Positions 32,755 to 42,178 are shown, counted from the first letter of the stretch. The stretch: DNA of 56,892 bases from Syntrophaceae bacterium UBA6112 (GCA_002423465.1 DIWG01000060.1:1-56892); one strand, 5' to 3'. The notes: generated from the letters alone by a model not told the origin. Translations and numbers: made by a program.

Positions 32755-33548
32755 GGTCGGTCACCTCCGGCAGGGGCGGTGACGACAAATGTTGCACCCC
32801 CGCTTTCATTGTTGCAGGCCTCGATCCGGCCGCCGAATTTGCTGACGATGGACTGGCTGATGCTCAAACCGAGCCCCGTACCCTTGCCCACGGCCTTGGT
32901 CGTAAAGAAGGGATCGAAGATGGTCCCCTGAAGATGATCGGGGATGCCGACGGCGTTGTCGCTCACCTCGATGAAAACGGCGCCGTCCCGGCTGCCCGTT
33001 CGGACCCGCAGCGTTTTGGGATCGCGGGAGCAGTCGTCGAGCGCCTGGCGGGCATTGACGATCAGATTCATTACGACCTGTTCGAGTTCGTTGAGGGACG
33101 CTCGCAGCGGGGGCAGCTCCGGATCCAGGTCCTTCTCCACGCGGATCCCGTGGGCCTCGATCTGCCGACCGATCATGGAGAAGACATTTTCGATCGCCTC
33201 ATTCGCGACCACATGACCCTCCCCCGGATCGCGCTCCTCCCGGGCAAAGTTGCGGACGTTCCGGATCACCTTGTCCATCCGCGCCACCTGCCGAGAGATC
33301 ATTTCCAGCCCCTCAAAGAGCTCCTCGGGGTCAAGCGGCCACCCCTCCGCACGACCGAACAAAAATCCGTCGGTCACGACTCGGATGGTGTTGAGGGGCT
33401 GGTTCAGTTCATGCGCAATTCCCGCCGCCATCGTTCCCAGGGCTGCAAGACGATCCTCATGGTAGAGATTCAGGTCCCGGATACGAGCCTCCCGGCCACG
33501 CCTCTGCCGCAACATGGATGATCCGCGTATCTCTTTTTTATTCTTCAT
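32751..33548 (-). CDS. Sensor histidine kinase lacking a recognisable sensor domain
   Basis: From the ATG at 33548 this is 265 residues. The H-box is LAALGTMAAGIAHELNQPLN with the phospho-acceptor His, and the ATPase domain has NLIVNARQALDD, VSDNAVGIPD, FDPFFTTKAVGKGTGLGLSI and FGGRIEA. The segment RQRRGREARIRDLNLYHEDR is a short coiled lead-in with no PAS, Cache or membrane helix. The frame stays open another 300 bases upstream, but this is built from hairpin-rich DNA (33572-33659) and has no domain character. The gene may have lost its sensor part, or sensing may come from a partner. It is coupled to the NtrC-type regulator. Confidence 0.85.
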   Translation of the reverse strand: MKNKKEIRGSSMLRQRRGREARIRDLNLYHEDRLAALGTMAAGIAHELNQPLNTIRVVTDGFLFGRAEGWPLDPEELFEGLEMISRQVARMDKVIRNVRNFAREERDPGEGHVVANEAIENVFSMIGRQIEAHGIRVEKDLDPELPPLRASLNELEQVVMNLIVNARQALDDCSRDPKTLRVRTGSRDGAVFIEVSDNAVGIPDHLQGTIFDPFFTTKAVGKGTGLGLSISQSIVSKFGGRIEACNNESGGATFVVTAPAGGDRP

Positions 33549-33571
33549 GACCGGGAGCTTGAACCCGCAAG

Positions 33572-33659
33572 CCCCGCCTTCCGGGCGGGGATCAGGGGCG
33601 CAATCCAAAAACAGACATCTTCCTTGCATGGAAGCCCCTTCCTCTGGGCGGGGAGCTTC
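33572..33659. repeat. Two GC-rich hairpins resembling an IS200/IS605-type end
   Basis: CCCCGCCTTCCGGGCGGGG (33572-33590) and GAAGCCCC...GGGGAGCTTC (33631-33659) are separated by about 40 bases. The second has the look of IS605-family right ends, where such hairpins mark the transposon end and the guide-RNA 3' end. No tnpA or tnpB is nearby, so it would be a relic. It lies just upstream of the preferred kinase start. The rest of 33660-33912 holds no gene. Confidence 0.45.
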
Positions 33660-33912
33660 ACCGGATCCTCTGCGACGCTGCAACGCTAACATATGGAGGC
33701 GGTTCAAATCAAGAATTACGGCATCGGGGACGCTCCCCGGAACCTTTTCCAGACGCCTCAAGGATCTCTTCCTTTGCCGGGCGGATGGAAAGGGGAAGAT
33801 TTTTATCTTGACGGCGGCCGGTGGTTCATGATTAAGCGCATGGAAACATTTCAAGATAACGATGCCATCCGGTGCCTAAGTGGCAAGCGTGGAGGCATAG
33901 GGAGAGCGAAAA

Positions 33913-35850
33913 ATGAAAACCGGTCAGGTGATTTTTCAACCCTCCGGCAGGCGGGGGGAAATCCCGGAAGGAAAGACCGTTCTGGAGGCTTCGCGGATCC
34001 TGGGCGTCGGAATCGAGTCCGTCTGCGGCGGAAAGAAGAGCTGCGGCAAGTGCCTGGTCCGTCTGGAGTCAGGAAGCTTCGAGCGCTACGGCATCACCTC
34101 CAATCCCGACCATCTCTCCCCTTTCACCGAGGAAGAGGCCGATTTCATCGGCAAAGAGGAACGGGAAGCGGGATTCCGTCTGGCCTGTGCCGCCGCCATT
34201 CGCGGGGACCTGGTGCTCTTCGTCCCGGAAGGGAGTCGGACGGGCGCCCAGGTGATCCGGAAAGATGCAGGGCAGAGGGAGATCCTGCTAAATCCCGCCG
34301 TTCGTCTTTTCACCGTGACGCTCCGCCCGCCCGGGTTGGAAAATCCCAAGGCCGACTATGAGCGACTCGCCGCGGCCCTCAAAGATCGGTTCGGCATCCC
34401 TCAACCCGCAATCGACTACCCTGCCCTGATTGCCCTGCCCGGCGCCCTCCGGAAGGGAAACTGGACGGTGACCGCGGCCCTACGGATGGAAAGGGAAATT
34501 CTTGCGGTGTTTCCGGGAGAGGTGGAGGAGGTCTACGGCCTCGCCATCGACGTGGGTACGACCACCGTGGCCGGATACCTGTGCAGCCTGAAGACCGGAA
34601 AGGTCATCGCCACCGGGTCCATCATGAACCCCCAGGTCGCCTACGGCGAGGACGTGATTTCGCGGATCACCTATGTGATCGACCAGCCGGACGGACTGGA
34701 AAAGATGCGGGGGGCGGTCATCGACGGCCTGAACCGCCTCATTCGGACCGTTGCCGCGGACGCCAAACTTTCTCCGGCGGATATCCTTGAAGTGACGCTG
34801 GTCGGCAATACGGCGATGCACCACCTGCTCCTCGGCATCGATCCGCGTCCCCTCGGCGTCGCTCCATTCACCCCTACCGTTCACCGCAGCCTGGATATCA
34901 AGGCTCGCGATCTGGGCCTCCTGACCCACCCCGCGGCCAATGTCCACATTCTGCCGATCGAGGCGGGTTTCGTCGGCGCGGACAATGTCGGCGTCCTGAT
35001 CGCCGAGGAACCCTACCGCCGCGACGAGATATCGCTGATCATCGACGTGGGAACGAACGGGGAGATGATTCTGGGAAACCGGGCGCATCTCCTCTCTGCC
35101 TCCTGCGCCACCGGCCCCGCCCTGGAGGGGGCGCATATCCGGTTCGGCATGCGCGCGGCGCCCGGCGCCATCGAAAGGATCCGGATCGCCCCCGGAACGT
35201 GGGACGTTTCCTTCAAGATCATCGGCGAGGAGGGCTGGCGGCCCGAATTCCCGATCACCGGCGCGCTGGGGATCTGCGGCTCCGGAATCATCGACGGTGT
35301 GGCCGAACTCTACCGGGCGGGAATCATCGACCGAAGCGGCCGTTTCCGGACCGATTTGTCAACACCTCGTCTCCTCCTGAACGACGGGAAACCGGAGTTT
35401 GTGATCGCCTGGCCTCAGGAAACCTCTTTGCAAACGGCCATCACGATCAGTCAGCAGGATGTGCGCAGCGTCCAGCTTGCCAAGGGGGCGCTCTACGCCG
35501 GCGCAAAACTGATGATGAAAAAACTGGGGATCGACAAACTGGACCGTGTAGTCCTCGCCGGCGCTTTCGGAAGCTACATCGACAAGACGGAGGCGATGAC
35601 CCTGGGGATGTTCCCCGACTGCGACCTTCCGTTCGTCTCGTCGGTCGGCAATGCAGCCGGCGACGGGGCGAGAATCGCGCTCTTGAACCGTGACAAGCGC
35701 AGGGAGGCGGAGGAGATGGCCGGACGGGTCGAATACCTCGAATTAACCCTATCCCCGGATTTCCAGGAGGAGTTCATGGCCGCGATGTTCATCCCCCACA
35801 TGCTGGACGCCTTTCCCCATCTCCCTTCTAAAAAAACATCTCCTGGGTGA
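33913..35850 (+). CDS. Corrinoid reductive activator (RACo/RamA-like ASKHA ATPase with 2Fe-2S ferredoxin)
   Basis: In this 645-residue protein an N-terminal [2Fe-2S] ferredoxin domain has SVCGGKKSCGKCLVRLESG and a later Cys in FRLACAAAI. A linker follows, then a DUF4445 ASKHA ATPase domain (VYGLAIDVGTTTVAGYL near 210, LVGNTAMHHLLLG, IIDVGTNGEMILGN, LGICGSGIIDGVAELY, VVLAGAFGSYI). Proteins of this kind use ATP to reduce inactive Co(II) corrinoid back to Co(I). Its place beside three corrinoid-binding proteins fits that role exactly. It is on the plus strand facing the methyltransferase operon, and its last 23 bases overlap DUF1638. Confidence 0.92.
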   Translation: MKTGQVIFQPSGRRGEIPEGKTVLEASRILGVGIESVCGGKKSCGKCLVRLESGSFERYGITSNPDHLSPFTEEEADFIGKEEREAGFRLACAAAIRGDLVLFVPEGSRTGAQVIRKDAGQREILLNPAVRLFTVTLRPPGLENPKADYERLAAALKDRFGIPQPAIDYPALIALPGALRKGNWTVTAALRMEREILAVFPGEVEEVYGLAIDVGTTTVAGYLCSLKTGKVIATGSIMNPQVAYGEDVISRITYVIDQPDGLEKMRGAVIDGLNRLIRTVAADAKLSPADILEVTLVGNTAMHHLLLGIDPRPLGVAPFTPTVHRSLDIKARDLGLLTHPAANVHILPIEAGFVGADNVGVLIAEEPYRRDEISLIIDVGTNGEMILGNRAHLLSASCATGPALEGAHIRFGMRAAPGAIERIRIAPGTWDVSFKIIGEEGWRPEFPITGALGICGSGIIDGVAELYRAGIIDRSGRFRTDLSTPRLLLNDGKPEFVIAWPQETSLQTAITISQQDVRSVQLAKGALYAGAKLMMKKLGIDKLDRVVLAGAFGSYIDKTEAMTLGMFPDCDLPFVSSVGNAAGDGARIALLNRDKRREAEEMAGRVEYLELTLSPDFQEEFMAAMFIPHMLDAFPHLPSKKTSPG

Positions 35851-36529
35851 ACGCCTCTCCCAGGCGGAGGCGCAGGAACTTCTCCTCCGTGTAGGGACCG
35901 CGGATGAGCTCGCGGAAGTAGTCGAGGCTGCCCGGGATCTCCTCGTACTGTTTCTTCAGGACGGATGCGTTCTCCATCGCCCGCTCCCGGAGCGGCGCCA
36001 TTTCCTCCACCCCCGTGTCGATCAGGGCGATGTGTGTGTAGTGTTTGAGCTCCTCCTCCATGACCCACTGCGCCGTCTCCCGGCCGTACTTGGGGACAAA
36101 CTCTTCAAGAATACCCAGAGGGTCTTTTTTTTCCACGATCCAGCCCGGCGTCAGGTAGTAGGTGCCCGGTTTTTCCCGGAAGACCTCCTGATAGCGAAGA
36201 GGCGATCCGAGGAACAGCGCGATACAGTCGTGGCAACGGGGGATGAGCAGCCCCTGCTGACGCGCCGTGACGCCGACGACACCGTTAGAACAGAGGCCGT
36301 AGCCCAGAACGATCCGTGAGGCCGTCTGCGCGACCTGATCGATCTTCTCCTGGAGCAGGCCGAGCAGTTTGGTCGGCGTCCGGTGAAGGGCCTGGTCGAG
36401 GTAGAGGATCTCCACCGGCTCCCCCCCCTCCGCCAGAACCTGTGTCAGCTCCGGTTCCATCACACGGCAGGCGATCACCACCCGTCGCCCCTGGCTGATG
36501 GTCGTTTGCGCAGTTCGGGGACAATCCAT
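35828..36529 (-). CDS. DUF1638 protein
   Basis: This 233-residue soluble protein begins MDCPRTAQTTISQGRRVVIA after AAGGAGGTGCG. Conserved features are IVLGYGLCSNGVVGV and IPRCHDCIALFLGSP, with cysteine and histidine residues suited to metal binding. DUF1638 genes recur beside corrinoid methyltransferases and RamA-type activators in methylotrophic anaerobes, but no activity is assigned. It starts 20 bp from the stop of the corrinoid protein gene on the same strand and is the last gene of the operon. It overlaps the RACo gene tail to tail. Confidence 0.85.
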   Translation of the reverse strand: MDCPRTAQTTISQGRRVVIACRVMEPELTQVLAEGGEPVEILYLDQALHRTPTKLLGLLQEKIDQVAQTASRIVLGYGLCSNGVVGVTARQQGLLIPRCHDCIALFLGSPLRYQEVFREKPGTYYLTPGWIVEKKDPLGILEEFVPKYGRETAQWVMEEELKHYTHIALIDTGVEEMAPLRERAMENASVLKKQYEEIPGSLDYFRELIRGPYTEEKFLRLRLGEAFTQEMFF

Positions 36530-36548
36530 CGCACCTCCTTAAGTTGTT

Positions 36549-37187
36549 TTAAAAACCGATGAAGCTGCGGGCCATGGCCACGGCTTGCACCGCATCCTTT
36601 CCATAGCCGTCGGCGCCGATTTTTTCGGCGAAGGCAGCATCGACGGGGGCGCCCCCCACCATGACCTTGACCCGTTCCCGCAGACCGCGAGCCCGAATTT
36701 CTTCGATGACAAGTTTCATCTCCGGCATGGTGGTCGTGAGCAGCGCGGAAAGGCCAAGCACCTGGGGGCGGATTTCGGCCACCTTGGCCACAACCTTTTC
36801 CACGTCGATATCTACGCCCATGTCAATCACCCGGAAACCGGCCCCTTCCAGCATCATGACCACAATGTTCTTACCGATGTCGTGAAGATCGCCCTTAACG
36901 GTTCCCATGAGAACAACGCCCCTGGATTCGCCGGCTTGACCGGTCACGAGAGGTTTGACGATGTTGAGACCCAGTTTCATTGTCATGGCGGAAACCATCA
37001 TTTCGGGGACAAAGATTTCCCCGGCGCTGAATCTCCGACCGACCGTATCCATGGCTGCAATCAGTCCCTCTTGAATCACCGTTTCCGGAGATATTCCTGT
37101 TTTGCAGATCTCGCGTACCAGGGATTCGATTTCCTTATGCCGGCCCTCAATAACGCCTTCTTTGATCTTTTGGATGGATTCTTTCAT
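36549..37187 (-). CDS. Stand-alone corrinoid protein (MtaC/MtbC-like)
   Basis: This 212-residue methyl carrier begins MKESIQKIKEGVIEGRHKEI after AGGAGAAGGAAGA. The N-terminal helical cap is at 1-85 (FSAGEIFVPEMMVSAMTMK). The B12-binding Rossmann domain has the complete signature GDLHDIGKN (His ligand), SALLTTTMPEM and MVGGAPV. Frame extension upstream of 37187 is not needed. It lies directly downstream of the UroD-type methyltransferase gene (22-bp gap), as in methylamine and methanol systems. It would carry the methyl group as methyl-Co(III). Confidence 0.93.
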   Translation of the reverse strand: MKESIQKIKEGVIEGRHKEIESLVREICKTGISPETVIQEGLIAAMDTVGRRFSAGEIFVPEMMVSAMTMKLGLNIVKPLVTGQAGESRGVVLMGTVKGDLHDIGKNIVVMMLEGAGFRVIDMGVDIDVEKVVAKVAEIRPQVLGLSALLTTTMPEMKLVIEEIRARGLRERVKVMVGGAPVDAAFAEKIGADGYGKDAVQAVAMARSFIGF

Positions 37188-37209
37188 TCTTCCTTCTCCT
37201 GGATCCGAA

Positions 37210-38220
37210 TCAGTAACCTTCCCGCACAGCAGTCGGGATGGCCCGGAGATTGGCCAGGGGCGTTGTGAGGGGTACGGCGCACTCCGGCCCGATAATATCG
37301 ACACCAGCTTCGATGGCGTAACGCGCCTGCCGATGAACATCCTCCGGCGTGCCCTGAAATAGAGTCTTGGGGTTGTTCAGGTTGCCGATCAGGGAGATCC
37401 GCTTGTCGATTATCTTGACTGCGGCTTTGGCGTCCACCTGCCATTCGAAGTGGTAGGCGTCGACGCCGGATTCGGCGAATAACTCCAGACGGTCGAGGCA
37501 GTTGCCGCAAATGTGGAGGATAATCGGCCCACCCACCCGGGCGGTGATCTCCTGGTGAATGGGGAGCAGGTAGTCCCGGTAATGGTATGGCCCAACCAGG
37601 TTTCCGGTGGCGTGGTCGGCCAGGACCACTGCATCGGCACCGGCCCGGAACTGTGCGTTGGCGAAGGCGATGGTGACCGGCATGAGCTGCCTCAGCATGC
37701 GGTTGATTTTATCCTTTTCACCGAGGCCAAGTTGCAGCAGAAAATTCTGAGTACCTGCCATATGGTAGGAAAGCGTCCAGGGACCCATGACTTTGCCAAT
37801 GATCGCGACCTGTCCCCCGACCTCGCGGCGCAGCATGGAGAGGGCGTCGAGGACAACGCGGAGAGACGGCTTTTCAAGGATGTTTTCCGGAACGATCACG
37901 TCTGAAAAATCCGCATACGGCGCCGTCTTGGCATCGGGCATCCGTGTTTCGCTTCCCCAGTCCACCTCGCAGCCCAGCGCGGCCGATTCCTGATGAACGC
38001 TGTATTCCGGCATGACTGTGTCAAAACCGGCCAGTTCATGGCCGGCCAGGGCCAGGTCGGCCATCGCGTGTGCGTTCAGATGGGCCTCCGGGAAGAAGGC
38101 ACCGCAGGCCTTCATCAGTTCCACACAGGCGATCGACGTGGGATTCCCCGCCGGAGGGCGGATCCCCTTCCTGCCTCCGTAGAGGGCCGATATGAAGAGA
38201 TTGTAGGGCGTCGCTTTCAT
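37210..38220 (-). CDS. UroD-family methyltransferase (MtaA/MtbA-like) with HxC zinc site
   Basis: This 336-residue TIM-barrel protein belongs to the uroporphyrinogen decarboxylase/methylcobamide:CoM methyltransferase family. IILHICGNCLDRLELF near residue 235 gives the HxC pair and IIGPECAVPL near 314 a third Cys, matching the zinc site of MtaA/MtbA. This zinc normally activates a thiol as methyl acceptor. In a bacterium without coenzyme M biosynthesis in view the acceptor or donor could be another thiol, or the enzyme may work in reverse. It is flanked by a UroD-corrinoid fusion and the corrinoid protein. Confidence 0.85.
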   Translation of the reverse strand: MKATPYNLFISALYGGRKGIRPPAGNPTSIACVELMKACGAFFPEAHLNAHAMADLALAGHELAGFDTVMPEYSVHQESAALGCEVDWGSETRMPDAKTAPYADFSDVIVPENILEKPSLRVVLDALSMLRREVGGQVAIIGKVMGPWTLSYHMAGTQNFLLQLGLGEKDKINRMLRQLMPVTIAFANAQFRAGADAVVLADHATGNLVGPYHYRDYLLPIHQEITARVGGPIILHICGNCLDRLELFAESGVDAYHFEWQVDAKAAVKIIDKRISLIGNLNNPKTLFQGTPEDVHRQARYAIEAGVDIIGPECAVPLTTPLANLRAIPTAVREGY

Positions 38221-38259
38221 CGCTTACCTTACCTCATCGTATTTCGTCAACACCGGACC

Positions 38260-40203
38260 TCAGGATCTAGTGGGGGGGGCATTCCCCTTCAGCAACCGCC
38301 TGACCAAATCCACACCAGCCCCCGCATCGCTCCCGTACCCGTCCGCTCCGATATCCCTGGCAAACTTCTCGTTGAGCGGCGCGCCGCCCACAACAACCTT
38401 GACCTGATCCCGCAGCCCGCGGGCGATGAGCGCATCGATGGTTTTCTTCATCTCGGGCATGGTAGTGGTCAGCAGGGCCGACATCCCCAGAATGTCCGGC
38501 CGTTGCCGGTCAACCTCCGCAACGAAAACATCCGCCGTGATGTTGATACCGAGATCCACCACATCGAAACCGACCCCGCGTAGCATGGTTGCCACCATGT
38601 TCTTGCCGATGTCATGCAAATCACCATGCACCGTACCGAGCATGATTTTACCGTTCACATCCTTCTTCTCTTGTGCCAGATAGGGTTCGAGCACCACCAG
38701 GGCTTCTTTCATGGCACGGGCGGACAGCAATACTTCGGGAATAAACACCGTGCCTTCGCGGAAGCGCCCGCTGATCACCTCCATGGCGCTGAGCATGCCG
38801 CGGTTGAGAATTTCCTTGGCGTTCACTCCCCGATCGAGCAACGCCTGGATATGAACCTTGATGTCCGCATCGTTGCCGGCGAGCACGTCCGCGTGGACGG
38901 TCTGAAAGGTCTCGTCGGGCACCTGTTGCTCCATGCGTCCGGCGACCGGCTTCAACTGCGCCTCGGTCAGGGGGCGGAAGGCGCCGGCCTCAAGGGGCAG
39001 GCGACCTTCCCTTTCGACGCGCTCGGCGATCATGGCCAGGCGATCAAAATCCGCGTTGGGCGGGGTGGTGTCGGCCACAGACAGGATGATGCGGTTGCCC
39101 GGCGCCACAACCTTGAAGAAATGGTCAAGATAGGCATTAAGGTCCTCCACGCTTGACGTGGCCGGCGACAGCATCGATTGGATCAGGCCGCCCATGATGG
39201 TCAGTTTTCCGGACTTGCACCAGCGCTCGTAGTAGGTCTCGATCGGCAGCTTGGTCATGGGTGCACAGCAGACCGCCTCGGCCACGTGCATGCCCGAATC
39301 GGCAATCAGGTCGATGAGGCCCTGGTTCTCGCCGTCGCAGTGGCAGATCACAAGCTTGCCCTTCGCGGCCAAATAGTCGGATGCTTTCCGAATCCAGGGA
39401 GACAGTTCTTTCTGAAAATAAGGCGGGTAGGTGATCATGTCATCGTAGTTGGCGCCCCACAGAACCACCTCGGCCGGCGAATCGCCCACCACCTTGAGGG
39501 TTTGCTCGTACACCAGGCCGATGGCCTCGGCCAGCCGGCGCATCCTCCTCGCGTGATCCTTGTAATGGAAAAAAAACTCGGTAGCATCGAGAAAGTCGCG
39601 CTGGATGTGGTTGATGGGCGAAGCGGCGAAACTGCCCATCATCACGGCCACGCCGTCGTCACCGATACGGTTCTGCCAGGCCCGGTAACGGTCATAATCC
39701 GGAGTTACCGTGATGTTCTCAAAGATGTATGCCCAGATCTCGTAATCTCCGGGTCGCTTGATGCCGTGCTCCTGAACCCAGGTGATGGAGACGCCGGCCT
39801 TTCGCATCTCTTCGTTGATCACCTCCTTCGTGCTGACCACCCCCTTGGGGGTGTGATACTCGACCAGTGTGGCCTCCTCGTCCCCCTGGCGGGTCTTCCG
39901 GACCTCCAGATGGACGTTGGGTGAAAAGTTGATCTTGTAGCCATTTTCCTTGAGGCTGTAGAGCCCGATGCCCCGCGTCAGGTTCTCCCAGGGATCGACG
40001 ACTTCCAGGAGTTCCGGGACGACCTTATGCAGGGCCCACCCTTCCGCCCGGGCGATTTCATCGTGGCTGCGCCCCTGGTGGCGTTTGGGCAGGGTTCCCC
40101 GGTAGGAGTTGGAATTGTACCAGAGATCGAAGCGCGGTGTATAGGGCAGCATGTCCGGAGTTTCACCCCGCATGGCCATGAGGATGCGTTCTTTTTTGGT
40201 CAT
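38260..40203 (-). CDS. UroD methyltransferase-corrinoid protein fusion 1 (CmuA-like layout)
   Basis: This is a 647-residue protein. Residues 1-415 form a UroD-type barrel (MTKKERILMAMRGETPDMLP), with LVICHCDGENQG near 288 at the position of the zinc motif; HxD is found there, not HxC. Residues 430-645 form a corrinoid module with cap (FREGTVFIPEVLLSARAMK), GDLHDIGKNM, SALLTTTMPEM and VVVGGAPLN. CmuA of chloromethane degraders has the same barrel-plus-corrinoid order. AAAGGAGC lies 9-10 bases before the ATG at 40203, while a TTG nine bases earlier is too close. Likely demethylates an unknown substrate onto its own corrinoid. Confidence 0.88.
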   Translation of the reverse strand: MTKKERILMAMRGETPDMLPYTPRFDLWYNSNSYRGTLPKRHQGRSHDEIARAEGWALHKVVPELLEVVDPWENLTRGIGLYSLKENGYKINFSPNVHLEVRKTRQGDEEATLVEYHTPKGVVSTKEVINEEMRKAGVSITWVQEHGIKRPGDYEIWAYIFENITVTPDYDRYRAWQNRIGDDGVAVMMGSFAASPINHIQRDFLDATEFFFHYKDHARRMRRLAEAIGLVYEQTLKVVGDSPAEVVLWGANYDDMITYPPYFQKELSPWIRKASDYLAAKGKLVICHCDGENQGLIDLIADSGMHVAEAVCCAPMTKLPIETYYERWCKSGKLTIMGGLIQSMLSPATSSVEDLNAYLDHFFKVVAPGNRIILSVADTTPPNADFDRLAMIAERVEREGRLPLEAGAFRPLTEAQLKPVAGRMEQQVPDETFQTVHADVLAGNDADIKVHIQALLDRGVNAKEILNRGMLSAMEVISGRFREGTVFIPEVLLSARAMKEALVVLEPYLAQEKKDVNGKIMLGTVHGDLHDIGKNMVATMLRGVGFDVVDLGINITADVFVAEVDRQRPDILGMSALLTTTMPEMKKTIDALIARGLRDQVKVVVGGAPLNEKFARDIGADGYGSDAGAGVDLVRRLLKGNAPPTRS

Positions 40204-40259
40204 TTTGATCAAGCTCCTTTCATTGTTTTAGACCCATAATCGTGAGAGGGATTTCTTTT

Positions 40260-41582
40260 CTAATTCCAACCGATCATTTTTTCCGGAAGCCAGAGGGCGA
40301 TCTGTGGGAAAAGCGCAACAATGGCAATGGCTGCAAGCTGGAGCATCATATAGGGGACAATCCCCTGAAACATCTCCCGGGTCGTTACCTCGGGCGGAGC
40401 AATCCCCTTCAGATAAAAGATCCCGGGTGCCATCGGCGGCGTCAGATAGGATGTCTGGATCGTCATAAGTATGAGTGTTCCAAACCAAATCGGGTCAAAA
40501 CCCAATTTTTCGATGATCGGTGAAAAAATGGGGACGAAGATGAGCAGGATACTGGCCCAGTCAAGAAGAAATCCTGCAAGATAGACGACGAACAGAAAGA
40601 AAGCAATAACCGCCCAAGGTCCCATGTTGAGGGCCGACAGCATTCTCTCCGTAGCGTCACTGCCCCCGAGACCGAGGAAGACCCCGCTGAACATGAACCC
40701 TCCGACCAGAATCATCATCATCATGCTGGAGATTTTGAGCGTCTGGATGGTTGCCTCCTGTAACACCTTCAGGGTAAGGTTGCCGTAGCCGATCGTCAGC
40801 AGGACGCTTCCAAAAGCACCAAGGGCGGCGGCTTCCGTGGGAGCGGCATAGCCGAGAATGATGGTTCCCATGACGGTGAAGATCAGGGCTATCGACGGCA
40901 GCATCCCCGTAACCGTAGCCTTGATTTTGCGCGACAACGGAATATCCAGATCCTCGGAGAAATCCGGCGGGGCAAACCCCCTTTGACCATAGGAACGGAC
41001 AAGAATGTACAAAACATAGATGGACGATATCAGCAGACCTGGCAGAATTGTGGATATGAGGAGACGGCCGACGGATATCCCTGCTGCAGGACCGTAGACG
41101 ACGGTGACGACGCTCGGCGGGATGATGGTGCCGAGAGCCCCCCCGGCAATGATCGTGCCGGCAATGAGGCTGTGTCTGTAGTTCCGTTTCAACATCGGCG
41201 GCATGGCCATCACCCCGACCATCACTTCGGCCGCGCCGATAATCCCCGTGCAGGCGGCAATGATGGTGCACATAATGATGGTCGTAATCGCCAGGCCGTT
41301 TTTGATGCGCCCCGTCCACATGCTGATCGTCTCAAAAAGGATTTTAGCAATGCCCGATCTCTCGAGCATCGTTCCCATGAAAATGAATAGCGGCACAGCG
41401 GCAAGGACATAGTTGTCGGCCACGCCGTAGACGCGACGAATGATCATGGGGAGGATCTCCGGTCCGAAACTGACGATGCCGAAAAAAAGAGAAATGCCCA
41501 TCAGGCAGAAAACAACGGGAAATCCTGAAAATACGACCAGGATCATCACGGGAAACATGAAAAGGGAGATGTTCTCCATCAT
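40260..41582 (-). CDS. dctM: TRAP transporter large permease, system 1
   Basis: This 440-residue DctM-type protein has about 12 membrane spans and uses ion gradients to import an organic acid delivered by the binding protein. It begins MMENISLFMFPVMILVVFSG. Family features include VPLFIFMGTMLERSGI, GTIIPPSVVTVVYG and GYAAPTEAAALGAFG. The ATG overlaps the DctQ stop (ATGA), and GAGAGGAG precedes it. The frame extends upstream through DctQ sequence without meaning. It sits between the binding protein/DctQ genes and a UroD-corrinoid fusion, tying uptake to methyl transfer. Confidence 0.92.
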   Translation of the reverse strand: MMENISLFMFPVMILVVFSGFPVVFCLMGISLFFGIVSFGPEILPMIIRRVYGVADNYVLAAVPLFIFMGTMLERSGIAKILFETISMWTGRIKNGLAITTIIMCTIIAACTGIIGAAEVMVGVMAMPPMLKRNYRHSLIAGTIIAGGALGTIIPPSVVTVVYGPAAGISVGRLLISTILPGLLISSIYVLYILVRSYGQRGFAPPDFSEDLDIPLSRKIKATVTGMLPSIALIFTVMGTIILGYAAPTEAAALGAFGSVLLTIGYGNLTLKVLQEATIQTLKISSMMMMILVGGFMFSGVFLGLGGSDATERMLSALNMGPWAVIAFFLFVVYLAGFLLDWASILLIFVPIFSPIIEKLGFDPIWFGTLILMTIQTSYLTPPMAPGIFYLKGIAPPEVTTREMFQGIVPYMMLQLAAIAIVALFPQIALWLPEKMIGWN

Positions 41583-42088
41583 GGTTTTTCTCCTCTCGCC
41601 AAAAAGGATATATTGCGGATAAAACAAGCTATCCCCTGCAGAAGGAGAAGAATAAAGCTGATCGTTATCAATGCCTTGTATGGATAGAGGTAAGGCCTCC
41701 ACGGGCTGAGACCCGATTTTTCGCCCATCTCAAAGGACTGCAGGACATACTGTCCACCCGCATAGATGAGGGCGATGATCACCGGGAAGAACAGGAACAG
41801 GTAACCGACCAGATCAATGACGACCTTGGTCTTCGGAGAGAGATGGGAGGTGAAGATGTCGATCCGGATGTGTGCATCGACAGAAAGGACATAGGCCGCT
41901 CCCAGCAGGAAATGGCTCCCGTAGATAAAATAGGTCACTTCATATGACCAGATGGTAGGGCTGTTCAGAAAGTAGCGTGCGATGACCTCATAGACGAGAG
42001 CCAGCACATTGGGAATGACGACCCAGGCGATCCATTTCCCCGTCCATGCGCTTAAGCTGTCAATGATCTTTACAAAAGATGCCATCAT
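41579..42088 (-). CDS. dctQ: TRAP transporter small permease, system 1
   Basis: This 169-residue four-helix DctQ protein carries the usual WSYEVTYFIYGSHFLLGAAY and HIRIDIF motif. It pairs with the DctM encoded next, with a four-base overlap. A strong hairpin terminator lies between this gene and the upstream binding-protein gene. Confidence 0.88.
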   Translation of the reverse strand: MMASFVKIIDSLSAWTGKWIAWVVIPNVLALVYEVIARYFLNSPTIWSYEVTYFIYGSHFLLGAAYVLSVDAHIRIDIFTSHLSPKTKVVIDLVGYLFLFFPVIIALIYAGGQYVLQSFEMGEKSGLSPWRPYLYPYKALITISFILLLLQGIACFIRNISFLARGEKP

Positions 42089-42135
42089 GGAAATGACTCC
42101 CTCCTTTCATACCCGGTGGCAAAATCAAGATAAAG

Positions 42136-42170
42136 CAGCCGGGCGTCCGTTCATCATGGACGCCCGGCTG
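42136..42170 (-). terminator. Hairpin between dctP1 and dctQ1 (attenuator)
   Basis: CAGCCGGGCGTCC and GGACGCCCGGCTG form a perfect 13-bp stem with a 9-base loop, eight bases past the dctP stop. On the minus strand only TTT follows after GC, so termination may be partial. Partial read-through would give more binding protein than permease. Confidence 0.75.
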
Positions 42171-42178
42171 TTTGTAAA

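Noticed and set aside
31384..32931. 515-residue plus-strand open frame
   Set aside because: Antisense shadow of the NtrC-type regulator, which has full domain support.
33860..33912. Sigma-54 promoter in front of the RACo-type gene
   Set aside because: TGGCAAGCGTGGAGGC looks similar, but GG and GC are 11 bases apart instead of 10.
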